From NCBI GenBank assembly GCA_900074885.1, contig FJUW01000003.1, positions 1 to 64,000 on the forward strand: 64,000 bases of DNA, given 5' to 3'. Shown here piece after piece: positions 45,840-56,592 of this stretch (its first letter is position 1; the number at the start of each line of letters is the position of its first letter). This DNA is from Rhynchosporium graminicola (Eukaryota; Ascomycota; Leotiomycetes; Helotiales; Ploettnerulaceae). The translations under genes were made by a program, and so were the position numbers. The notes below the pieces were generated by a model. The model saw nothing but the letters and a program-made list of their open reading frames with translations, ran no database searches and had not been told where the DNA came from.

Positions 45840-47850
45840 TCTGTAAGTGGTAAAAGAGGTCCACCACTGTTGGAAAGACCCCCAGACATTCCCGCCTCGA
45901 TTTGCCATGGGCCCCAAGCTAGAGAGATTGCAGATTGGCCCCTCGAATGTCGTAGCCGAGCCAGAGCATCGAGAAAAGAGTTTCCAGCAGCATATGATCC
46001 CTGACCACCATTTCCAAGAATACCAGCCGCCGATGAAAAGAGAATGAAGGTTTGGATGTCGGGAAGGAGATTGTGAAGATGCAATGCAGCAGTCTTTGGC
46101 TGTAGAACCTGAGCGACTCGTTCTGGGGTTAGGCTATCCAGCATTCCATCATCAACTATCCCAGCAGAGTGAATCAGAACAGTAATCGGCGGATTTGCAT
46201 GTTTTATGAGGTGCTGGAGCTGATCAAAATTCGACACATCACAAACTTCGATACTTATATGTGCTCCAAGTTTGATGAGGTCAGCGTAAAGCTTCTTAGC
46301 ACTGGATGTATGACTTCCAGAGCGACTGATCAAAAGGAGATGTTTGGCGCGATACTTTTGGACCATGTGTCTTGCAAACAAGGTACCCAGCGCACCTGTA
46401 CCACCGGTGATCAATACGGTCCCGTCAATATCCATCTCTCTCTTGTGCGATCCAGCTGCGACCCGGAGGAGGCGAGGGACCATACTAGCGCCTTTTCTGA
46501 TGGAGACGACAATTTGCCCTGGTGTAATAGCGCTCTCGACAGCCACCTCTTGTCCTGTCACGTCTACATCGATCAACAAGATACGATCGCCATACTCCGC
46601 TTGCGCACTCCGAAACAAACCCCACGCTGCAGCGGAAGCCAGGTTCGGAGTTTTCGTCGTAGCTTCCTCGGTTACAAGTACAAGTCGACAACCTGTATGG
46701 GCATGCTCAGCGCTCCACTGCTGGATAGCTTCGAGGGCTCGCACATTCATGTTGCAAATATCTGCAGTAGTACAGTCTGGTATTGCTAGGAATCGTACTA
46801 CCATTTCGCCTGAATGCGCTGGTGATTTGTGTGATATGATGGATAATGGCTGCCATTCAAATGTGTAGAGATTCCCGCCGTCTGTTTGCATAGCTCTGAG
46901 CTCCACGCTGTCAATTCGAGCTGCTAATCTGCCATCTCTGTCACGTAACTCTACAGATATCTCATTCTCGTTCACATGCCGTACGATCACACGAAGAAAG
47001 CGATCGTGACATTCCCAGAGTTGTACTCCTTTCAATCGAAATGGCACTCGTAACCCTTGCGAAGATGGCGACGCAAGCATTACAAGATGCATTGCAGAGT
47101 CGAGTAGTGCGGGATGAATCAAGAATCTATCCGTGGCGGGCAATGACTCGAGTTCTGCAGTGATCGTGCTCCCATTTTGCCATAGACGATGCTGTAGGCG
47201 AATTTGGAGTCAGTATGATGTTTATCCTGTGCTTGCAAAAGCCATTGATCAATGACATAATGCTACATGTTGGGAAGTTATCGACTCCTTGAAGCTAGAG
47301 GGAGAGTGTTACTCACAACTCGTTGAAACGATGGGCCATACTTAATCCCGTTCTGGCTCAGTACGTGGTAGGCCCCATCAAAATGTACAGCACCATCGAC
47401 AGGCCATGTTCGGGATTCTGGCGCCTCGACGTTAGACCCTCCTTCGCTTACAGCGAGAAGACCGGTAGCGTGTTGTGTCCAAGCTTCCTCTACAAGACGA
47501 TCCCGAGGCCGCGAAAACACGTCGATGGTCCGTTGATCACCCTCACCGCTTTCACCAATCACAATCTGCACTAAGACATCTCCATCCAAAGATAAGTCCA
47601 TGGGATTTTGCAGGGTCATTTCAGTCAAAAAACTGTAGCCTATTTGGCTACCAGCCTGTATAATCATTTCCGCAAACGCAGTGGCTGGGAAGAGAATTCG
47701 ACCATCCATGACATGCTCCGTCAGCCAATAATGATTGTTGAGAGAAATGTCGCCGGAGAACACGATCACATTAGTATCTGGTAGAGGTGCTCCCTTTGCG
47801 ATGAATGGATGTCCATGCAGCCTTTTCGTCGACTCCGTTTGAGGTAAGTC
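45840..47850 (-). other. PKS dehydratase and ketoreductase domains
   Basis: DH has HVMDGRILFP (H-x3-G-x4-P, about 47700) and the second catalytic Asp in LLDSAMH (about 47100). KR has the NADPH loop TGGTGALG (about 46400), VDD in the position of the LDD motif of B-type ketoreductases (HSAGIVDDGMLDS), catalytic Ser in FSSAAG and Tyr in YAAGNS (about 45990). With no ER, one extension round would give an alpha-beta unsaturated unit. This segment is uninterrupted apart from one normal intron. Confidence 0.8.
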
Positions 47851-48009
47851 CAGCCAATATCGTTGTCTCTGAAACTTGTACAATGGAAGGGCAATAGGGC
47901 CGGCTGTATTATCCGCGAAGACAGCTTTCCAGTCAACTTTCACGCCGCGGACATGCAGAGAACCCAAAGCCTGGAGTAAGCTCTCTATCTTCGCTCGAGT
48001 AGGAACTGC

Positions 48010-50835
48010 ACCCACAACGTAGTTCGCAAGTGCCGCAGTCGGTCCAATCTCGAGAAAGTTCTCGACGCCAAATCCCTGCAGAGTTTTCACAGCATTCAAA
48101 AATCTGACCGGAGCAATAATCTGTCTTGTCTAATATTCTACCGAGCATATTTCTTCATCCTTTACAACCGTTCCCGTTACAGTTGAGACGAATGGCATAT
48201 GTGGGACGTGAAACTCCATCCCTCGCAGAGCTTCCGCAAACACCGAAGTGACTGGATCCATAGCAGGGGAGTGACAGGCATGGCTGATACGCAATAGAGT
48301 AGTCTTTTTTTCCAGGACAACGAGCCTTTCTATTAATTCCAGAGTCTCATCTGCTGGACCGGAAATGACAACCGAATTTTGGGAATTGACTGCCGCAATC
48401 ACGGTCATCAGATAGCCTCCCGACTTCAGCACTTCGCGGACTTCTTCCTCGCTGGCTGCAACTTGGACCATGCATCCTCTTGCCTGATCAGCCATTAATT
48501 TTCCTCGGGTGGCCACCAATTTCGCAGCATCCGCAAGTGTGAAGATACCACAAGCATAGGCGGCGGCATATTCACCAATTGAATGACCCATAACATAGTC
48601 AACTCGGATACCGTAAGATCGAACCAGAAGATACATAGCCACCTCGAATGCGAAAATTGCCACCTGCGCATAGTCGGTCCTGCCGAGCAAGTCATCACGA
48701 TCTCTGAGAACATCTTTTAGGGGAACTTTTAGGTACGGATTGACCTCAGCAGAAACTGCCTCGAAAGCATTTCTGAAAATCGGTAGAATCTCACACAGCT
48801 CTCGACTCATGTTCAGAAATTGTCCGCCCTGGCCTGAAAACAGCAGAGCTAAATGTTGTCCGCCAGAAGCTGTGCCATTGGTAACATCAGGGTGTACAAG
48901 ATCTTGAGCTACTGACTTGAGAGCATCTAGGTCTCCTGGTCTGACTGCTGCGCGATATCGAAGTGCTGAGCGGGTGGTTGCGAGAGCCATAGCAAAAGCC
49001 CTGGTATCCTGATGCGACGAACAGAATAGCAATAGAGAGTGAGCCGAGGCTTGAAGTGCAGCTTTACCACTTCCTGATAATAGCCATGGACATCGCTGCG
49101 CCACAAAGCTTGACGTCTGGGTTTCCACGAGGACCTGCTGCATGGGAGCTTCTGGAAACTGCTCAAGAATGATATGGGCATTGGTACCTCCTATACCGAA
49201 TGCAGATATAGCAGCTCGTCGTGGCCGTCCTCTTTGCGGCCAGGAACTCATCTTGATCGGCACTTCGATCTTGCCCTGACTCCAATCAATGTGCCGAGAC
49301 AGCTTTGTGACATTGATCGTGGACGGAACGCTGTTGTGTTTCATGGCCAAAAGCATTTTGATAACGCCTGCAACTCCAGCCGCAGCTTGGGTATGTCCAA
49401 GGTTGGACTTTGCGGAGCCTAGTAATATCGGATGGTTTCGGTTTTGAGCGTATGTTTTCAAGGTGGCATTCACTTCGATTGGATCACCAAGAGCCGTACC
49501 AGTCCCATGGCCCTCTATCACATCAACATCTGAACTTGTGAGATGTGCGTTTTCCAAGGCCTCTTGTATCAAGTTCTCTTGCTGTTTTCCATTGGGGGCC
49601 GTTATTCCTATACGTAATGGGATTTAGCATTTATTCATTCATAGGCTTCATGGGAGTAAAACCAGAAATCTTCGAAGCAAATTTGAGACATGGATTAAAA
49701 TGAGAATATGAGCTTCCCCATGCCATACCATTCGAAAGACCATCTGAATTTACAGCCGAGCCTGCTATGAGCCCCAATGCCGTATGACCATTATTCTTCG
49801 CATCACTAAGACGCTCCAGCAGCACCAGCCCAACTCCTTCCGACCAAGCCGTTCCATCAGCATCAGCAGAATATGACTTACAACGACCATCGGATGCCAG
49901 ACCGCGCTGTTTGCTAAACATAATGAAAGCTTTTGCGGTGGCCATAATTGTTACTCCGCCGGCAATCGCTAAATTACATTCTCCTCCCCGTAACGCCTTT
50001 GCTGCGAGATGAATCGCCACTAACGATGAAGAACACGCTGTGTCGATAGCGATTGATGGCCCTTTCAAGTCGAAATGATAACTCAAGCGGCCGGCAGCAA
50101 CACTAGCCGCACTTCCCAGCCCCATCCTGTAATCAGCAAGTAAACAAATGGTTGCTCAAAGGTGTTCCGGGAAGGGGACCGACATCTCCTGAGAACGAAG
50201 AAATGAAAATAGGCATCCCCATCACGTACAGGGCTTCCAGGTCATGGACAGTGTCAATGAACCTTGCGGCGTAGTCATTGTACATCATTCCGACGTATAC
50301 ACCTGTCTTACTTCCACGCACAGAGTCTGGTGCGACTCTTGCACGTTCGAATAAATGCCACGTTGATTCAAGTAGGATACGCTGTTGCGGATCCATGACT
50401 TTCGCGTCGATGGGGTGGATTCCAAACAAACCAGCGTCAAACTCTGCCTGATCATGGAGGAATCCACCACGCGTGACAGTCGTCTTACCTATTGCGTCTG
50501 GATCCGAGTCATAGATATCTGTTGGCCAACCTCGATCAATGGGAAAATCAGACATTACCTGTGCACAAGGTCTTAGTCAGTTCACGTATTTTGGTGAGCA
50601 TAGGGTGGGAACTTCATTGCCAGAGAGCCTTGGAAAGGAGTGTCTCCTCGATGACGCATGCCCTCATGAAGCAATGTAGAGGAATTAAGGCTGCATATGG
50701 AGCTGCTTACATCTCGGCCTTCTATTAGTACCTTCCAGAGATCTTCCGGAGACTCAATGCCACCAGGGTACTTGCAGGACATCGAAATTATAGCTATTGG
50801 GTCTTCTTTAGTCTTTTGGGTCGATGGAGTCTTTG
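48010..50835 (-). other. PKS ketosynthase and acyltransferase domains
   Basis: KS starts at DPIAIISMSCKYPGG. The active Cys is in DTACSSS (codon 50035-50033), and the two His lie in HGTGT (about 49500) and LGHTQAAAG (about 49390). AT has SGQGGQF, active Ser in GHSIGEYAAA (about 48575) and HACHSP, close to the HAFH-type motif of malonyl-selective domains, so malonyl-CoA is the likely extender. Key catalytic residues are intact. A TAG replaces the expected Trp of an EYW motif right after the AT. Confidence 0.82.
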
Positions 50836-50879
50836 TTTTAGGTAATGAATGCGGAGCACCGAACAGAAGCTGAGTTAAA

Positions 50880-52664
50880 TGTTCAACGAGCAAACTTGCA
50901 GTTGAGTAGTCAAAACAAGCGTGGTTGGAAGGCTCTCGAGGCCTGTGACAGCAGCCAGACGATCTCTAAGTTGGATGCTTTTTAGTGAATTCATGCCCAA
51001 TGTTTCGAAGGACTGAGCTGGATTATAGTTGATAGCCACCGAAACTTCACATACACTGAGGATCTCTCTCCAAACCAAACGCTCGATCGAACTTCTCGTC
51101 AAAGACCGTGGCACAAGACGTCGACATGGAATTTTGGTCATCTTAGCACGTTTGACTTTACCTGTTGCAGTACATGGGATATTGTCGATCTGGTAAAAGT
51201 CTACAGGAACTTTCCAGTCTGGAAACTCAGAACGGCAAGCAGTAAGAAGAGTCGTCATATCCAGGGCGGTATTATTGGACTCATCGATCACAATGAACGC
51301 TGTCAAAACCTCTCCGAAGTATGCATGCTTCGATCCAACAACTATGGCTTCTTTAACACCAGGGCACTGCATCAAAATACGTTCAATAGGCGCCGGGTGG
51401 TATTTGCTGCCGCTTCTGTTAATCAGATCGCTGAGTCGTCCCGTCACTTTCAGGTCATGGATGCTCTGCCAGCAGCCAAGATCTCCGGTCCGATACCATT
51501 CGTCGGAAATGACTGAGAGACTCGAACGGTCTTGTTTATGATAGCCAAGCATCATTCCGGGAGACTTCACCCAGATTTCGCCTTCCACGCCGTGATCAAC
51601 TTCTTTCAAGGTCTCCACAGCAATGATTTGGACCTTCCGCCCTGCAAGCGGAGAGCCGCAACTGCTCTCAACAAACGATCCAGGCCGGCATATTGTGATT
51701 GGCCCACACATTTCGGTACATCCATAGCGATTGAGTATGGGTACATTAAACAGCGTTTCCACCCGTGCGCTAAGAATAGATGTTGCAGGAGCCCCACTAG
51801 ATAGACATAGACGTACATTTGTTGCTGACGAGCGTTGCAGTATCGTTCCCGTCCCAACGAGCTCCTGGTATGTTGTTGGAACACCAGCTATAACCGTAAA
51901 GTCACCAGCCTCTATACTCTGAAGAAGTGGGTCGTCGCCCGCCAAGTAAGTAGTTGCACCCACAGCCACCGTTCCAATGATGCATTGGGAGTGCCCAAAT
52001 GCGTGAAATAAAGGCAAAGGCCGAAACATCCTATCGCTAGAACGAATGCGCATCCCAGCCGTATATCCAGCCAAGGCAGACCATACATACAATCTCTGAG
52101 ACGAAACAACTCCTTTCGGATCTCCCGTTGTTCCTGAGGTGTAATGCAGGAATGCTGGCTCTTCTGGTTGAAGATCGTCTCGCGGATTTATCGAAAGTTC
52201 ACGGCTCATCAAAGTCTCAAATTGGAGCACGTCTGATGGCATATTCGTTCCAATGCCCACCACGATGATTGGGATGTCTTTCGACACCAGGTTCCGAACC
52301 ACGTCAAGACGGAGCATATTAGTGATAACTGCGTCCGGCCATGTGAGCTGATGTCTCGAAAGATGGCCTCGACTTCCGCCGCTGAAGATTGGAAATTCAA
52401 CGGCACGCTGATTGCGCTTGCTCGGGTGATGGCGTAAATGCTTTCGATGGCTTCGATGCATCGATTAAGTAGAATTGCGACATGATGGCCCTTCTGAATG
52501 CCAGACTGCATCAAATGACTGGCGAGGCGGCCAGATCTCAGCTGCAAGCCAGCGTGTGTAAGACGTCGTCCTGGGCTTTCGAACGCGACTTTGTTCCCAT
52601 CCCGTTCAGCGTTCAGGCGAAGGAGATCCACCAAGGACGGAGTTAGCGTGGGATTGAGATACAT
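50880..52664 (-). other. PKS loading part: CoA-ligase-like domain plus ACP
   Basis: An AMP-forming ligase with ATP-binding loop YTSGTTGDPKGVV (about 52143-52105), LPLFHAFGHS, YRTGDLG (about 51500) and the C-terminal Lys motif PCTATGKVKRAK (about 51180). The ACP has the phosphopantetheine Ser in GMNSLKSIQLRDR (Ser codon about 50986-50988). By analogy with bacterial CoA-ligase loading modules, it would activate a free carboxylic acid as starter and load it on the ACP. The substrate cannot be read from sequence. One frameshift lies inside this part, near residue 105-115, and another at its end. Confidence 0.8.
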
Positions 52665-54179
52665 GGCGTGTTTTTTCACTGTCTTGAAAGCTTGAGGAAT
52701 TGTTGATTGATCCTTTATTGAGTGAGTGGCTTCGGTGTGGCATACACAAGTGGTGCTCACCACGTGAATCTACCGATACTGCATATTTCAGTCATCACTG
52801 AAAATCATATCAGCCGGAGGAAGTCCCCCCGCGTCGGATATCATCGACAATTTCGTGCCTGCAATAGCGGTTCTGTAAGCGTGCATGCCATGGCCATTTA
52901 GGTAAGCAAGCTGTGGCCATAATTGTGGAAAATTTCTATGCCTTCATCCGCTCTCACAGATTACCCTGTATTGCCGACTAAAAAAGCATACTTCGTATAG
53001 ATGATACGTACGACAGGTTCTTTAGTGGAGCGTTGCCTGGAATGTTCGCTGTATGAGAAGTCTTAATCTAGTAGTGGGAGGATTGATTCATGAGCGCACG
53101 TGATTACGCTTCCAGATTGCCAAGGCTACTACTGTAATCTGCGCCCAATCTCTGCGGGCGAACAACGACGGAGAGAATTGTACACTTGCAAAAGAACCTG
53201 CTGTAAGTGCAATGCAGAGTAGCCACGGCTCGGAGACTATGGAATATCTAAAACTGCAAAGATTTCCAACCTGTTGACACTCCTCAAACTTGCATCTAAG
53301 CTTGACTTCGTTTCCAGGCTTTTGACAACCTGAACGTCGCCACTTCTCATTTCGTGGGTGATCTAGTTTTAGAGCACTCAATACACAACAAGCAAGCAGT
53401 GATCAATGTTAAGAGCTTTCCCTTTGTCTTCGGAGTTTAGCACAAGCTGTCAGATGATATACACAAAGACTCGTCAAAGGCCCCCTTGGTCCTTGAAGAA
53501 CTTGAAGAGGGACTATCTTGGACCTCGTCTTTGTCCTGGATTTCTTAATTTTCGTACAGCATTTTCGAGGGATAAAACTATTTTTCTCTATCTCTGGTCA
53601 GAGGAAATCCGCAATTTGGTGTGGCTGTCCAAGTAGGGCTATGATATACTCCTGAACCTTCATCTGATCGCGCTGGCAGTATTATGAACTCCCGCGTCAA
53701 TCTTCATATCTCGGCCTAGCCACGCTAAAAACTTCTCAACACGCTCTCCTATATTGCGTGTTGTTTCAAGCCTTTGACTAGACATGGTCAGAGACCCATA
53801 CAAGGCTCATATACAAAGTCTTTCAGTGTTCATAAAGCTCGATTGTTGGTATCAACAATCGCCTTTCTTGAAAGGGCTTTAACGATTTGAAAGCACCACA
53901 AGTATGGATTTGCTACAGAAGCAGTTCTTTATCCATCAAGGAAGATTGCGCTCTTTCATCCGCCTATATAACAGTCCATCCCTCCCGCCTCATCCTGATC
54001 AGATCAGATCCAATCCATACAGTCATTCTTCACTCTTCATTTTTTTTCTTTTCTTCTAGGCACTTTTATTCAAACTTTCACTTTAATCGAAGCACATTGC
54101 CCATTAACACTTTCTTTGAACACAATCTTTAGAAGCTTTGCCCCAAACACTCACTTCGATATTATCTATCCCTGATAAA
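52665..54179. other. Divergent intergenic region between PKS and zinc-knuckle gene
   Basis: About 1.5 kb holding both putative promoters. No supported gene. Pyrimidine-rich TTTTTTTCTTTTCTTC at about 54040-54057 and CT-rich DNA lie upstream of the zinc-knuckle start. Confidence 0.5.
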
Positions 54180-54905
54180 ATGACTCAAAGACGAGGAGGA
54201 AATAACGGCGGTCAAGGCGGCAACTCCAAGGGCCGCGGAGGTGGAGGTGGACAAAACGGAAATCCAGGTGCTGGCGCCAAAACATGCAACAAATGCCAAA
54301 AGTTTGGTCATCTTGCAGTCAACTGTAGATCAAACGGGAACCAATCATTCAAGTGCATGAACTGCAAGATGAACAACCACACAACAGTAGAGTGCACACA
54401 AGGTCCCAACAGCAACCAGAACAACAAGCAAGCCAGCAAAAACAAAGCAACCATAAGACCCTGCAGATTCTGCCAGGAGTTGCACTTGGATAAAAACTGT
54501 CCCACCAAAAGCATCAAGTTTACAGCCACTGGACTCAACTACGGCGATACAAGCATGAAAGATGTCTTCGGTGTGGGTGACTTCAGCCATCCCTGCCATC
54601 ACTGCGGAGGTCAGCATCTCAGCCACAGCTGCCCAAATATCAGCCAGCAATCGCAAGATCTATACCATTATCAACGCTACCCAGCACAAGCGGCACAAGT
54701 TGTTCTGCAGATGAGTCTGTGGGATGCGTGCGACGACATTGACGAGGAATTCACGACTGGAGACCCTTGGCATGCTGCACCAGCCTACGGACCAGTGTAC
54801 GGGAATTTTTACGCTAACCACTGCGCTCAGCCCGAGGAATCTCCTGTTTACTATCATATGCAACAGTATCGAACAGACTTGGATGGCGATGTCATCATGG
54901 AATAA
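54180..54905 (+). CDS. RGG-box, four-zinc-knuckle protein
   Basis: 241 residues from ATG at 54180 (MTQRRGGNNGGQGG). The start is a Gly/Arg/Asn-rich RGG-like segment (residues 1-40), then two standard knuckles C-x2-C-x4-H-x4-C (CNKCQKFGHLAVNC, CMNCKMNNHTTVEC), an Asn/Lys linker and two short knuckles C-x2-C-x3-H-x4-C (CRFCQELHLDKNC, CHHCGGQHLSHSC). The C-terminal ~75 residues are acidic and Tyr/Gln-rich (DDIDEEF at its start). RGG plus CCHC suggests single-stranded RNA or DNA binding, as in knuckle proteins of the Gis2/CNBP type, though this is not their usual seven-knuckle layout. The short knuckles match those of the microproteins at 40.7-43.4 kb, so it may be their source or relative. Single exon. 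Confidence 0.8.
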   Translation: MTQRRGGNNGGQGGNSKGRGGGGGQNGNPGAGAKTCNKCQKFGHLAVNCRSNGNQSFKCMNCKMNNHTTVECTQGPNSNQNNKQASKNKATIRPCRFCQELHLDKNCPTKSIKFTATGLNYGDTSMKDVFGVGDFSHPCHHCGGQHLSHSCPNISQQSQDLYHYQRYPAQAAQVVLQMSLWDACDDIDEEFTTGDPWHAAPAYGPVYGNFYANHCAQPEESPVYYHMQQYRTDLDGDVIME

Positions 54906-56592
54906 TACTAAATGCAAGGTAGGTATGGATTGTGGGCTGGTCCTGCATCCGAGTTTAAGGTTTAAAATATTACAATATAATTATTTGGATTCGTAAGTTC
55001 TATATTGTGAAGTAATGATCGTGAAGATTAATTTCCAGCACCTGACATCACAGAAGCCCTCCTAACCTATCAATTCTAAAGGCTTCTTTGTCCCACGCTC
55101 AATATGAGGCGATTTCCTTTGTTTCAATCTTGCCTCATTACCTTATCTCTCCCTCGGACCCTATCGGAAAGTCCAACCTTTAGCGATTATTCCCCCAGTG
55201 CAAATCTCCGCAGTTTTCGTTCGACTTTGTTGTTGTTTTGAACTTGGAGTGGGCCGCTTAAGCGAGATCACGCTTCAGATTATCAGAATCCACCTTTCCG
55301 AAATTGTTAGCATCAATGGTTAAATGTGCGCATGAGAGCATTCAGGCTTGTGAAACTTGTTTGTAATTATGACCTGTGCTTCCCGGAAATACCAGGAAGA
55401 CGAACGATGCCCAAACGCAAGGTTCGTTTCTGGTTCGCTGCCCGGGATGTGAGCTTGCGGAAATCTCCCGCATCGGACCGGGAATTGATCATGAGGTGGA
55501 CAATCTTGCAGATAATGGTGCCAAAGGTGAATTTTTAGTCTCTCTTATCTTGTAATTATGAATACGAGACAAAGAGCGGAGGACAGCTAAATCCCACGAA
55601 ATCTAAAGTGAGGAGATGTAATAGTAGTCGAAACTGATTCTACTTCTATTCCAGGACCATATATATTTGCGGATATGGTGTATTAATTGCTGGAATCAAC
55701 ATGATGTCCTTGCATGGAGCAATTTATGAGCTTCATCAGGACCTGGAATCTAGTTCCGGTCACAATTTGTGCCTTATACTTTCAGTTCCGTAGCCAGCCC
55801 ACAGATATTCGGTAGAACTGAATCTTCTTGTGTATAATCATAGATTGGGCCAAAGAGATATAGCTCACCATCGCCGACGTTATGATTTACTTCACCTTAT
55901 TCACTTTGTCTTGTGTAGTCGTGGAAGATTGCGCACAAGTCATGGTATTCACTCATCAACCACCTGGAAGGGCTGTTGGCAGCCTCTATGACACACCTCT
56001 CTCCTCCCGATTCCAGCTTTAAACCTTCAAACAAGAACATTCTTACCAGGAGAGCTTCTCGACCGCGGAGGTCCATCCAATCCTACTTTCATTCACCTGT
56101 ATCTCTCACAACAGACCTTTCAATCATTTATGAATGTCAATTTGCTCAAAGACTGTCCCAGAAAACCACATCACTTCATCTTCATATCTTCACCATTTGA
56201 CGCCAGAAGGTTGACGAACCAAATACGCTTTAGCATTCCCCGGTTCCACTCCTGGCATAACATCCTCCTATCACCTCAGCGATCAAGTCAGTATCAGGCT
56301 CAGCAGAATCAAGCACCTTCATAACGTTAAATCGTTACCATCAGGCTGTTCGAACATTTCGCTCGTATTCTATATCATTGCGCACAAAATCGGGTACTGA
56401 TCTCATTTTCTCTCGCTCAGGTTTCCCGTGGTCAACACACTTAAGTTCTTCCCATATCTCGTTGCTTGAAGCGCTTAAAAGATAAAAGCTGATTTCCTCT
56501 CAGACGGAACTCTCTCATAAATCTTTAGTACTCATCCGCAACTTTGTTGAACCTTTCAACGTCAGGTAGAGACTGCAGCTACGTTGCTTATC
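54906..56592. other. Intergenic, no supported gene
   Basis: About 1.7 kb between the RGG/zinc-knuckle gene and the next gene. Short frames only, none recognised. Confidence 0.5.

Larger units (their letters stand above)
44525..52664 (-). pseudogene. Decayed bacterial-type modular polyketide synthase
   Basis: One minus-strand gene of about 2,540 codons in the order CoA-ligase, ACP, KS, AT, DH, KR, ACP, thioesterase. The start chosen is ATG at 52664 (MYLNPTLTPSLVDLLR). Four introns are supported by frame and consensus: 50710-50559, 50229-50127, 49728-49608 and 47316-47192. Four lesions break the frame: a shift between 52356 and 52338 in the ligase, a one-base loss in a T-run (plus strand 50912-50915) after the first ACP, TAG at 48132-48130 where a Trp is expected at the AT end, and TAG at 44845-44843 in the thioesterase. 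Motif wording ([34 protein letters not shown]) is that of actinobacterial modular PKSs, not typical fungal iterative ones. No ER or methyltransferase domain and no tailoring enzymes were seen nearby. Either a recent pseudogene or, less likely, several assembly errors. Confidence 0.85.

Noticed and set aside
46169..46868. Plus-strand frames of 170-206 codons
   Set aside because: Antisense shadows of the PKS KR/DH region, which has clear domain motifs on the minus strand.
48120..48140. Possible intron removing the TAG at 48132-48130
   Set aside because: No GT..AG pair flanks the stop while keeping the AT-end and downstream PVRFLNAVK sequence, and the flanking residues are family-like on both sides.
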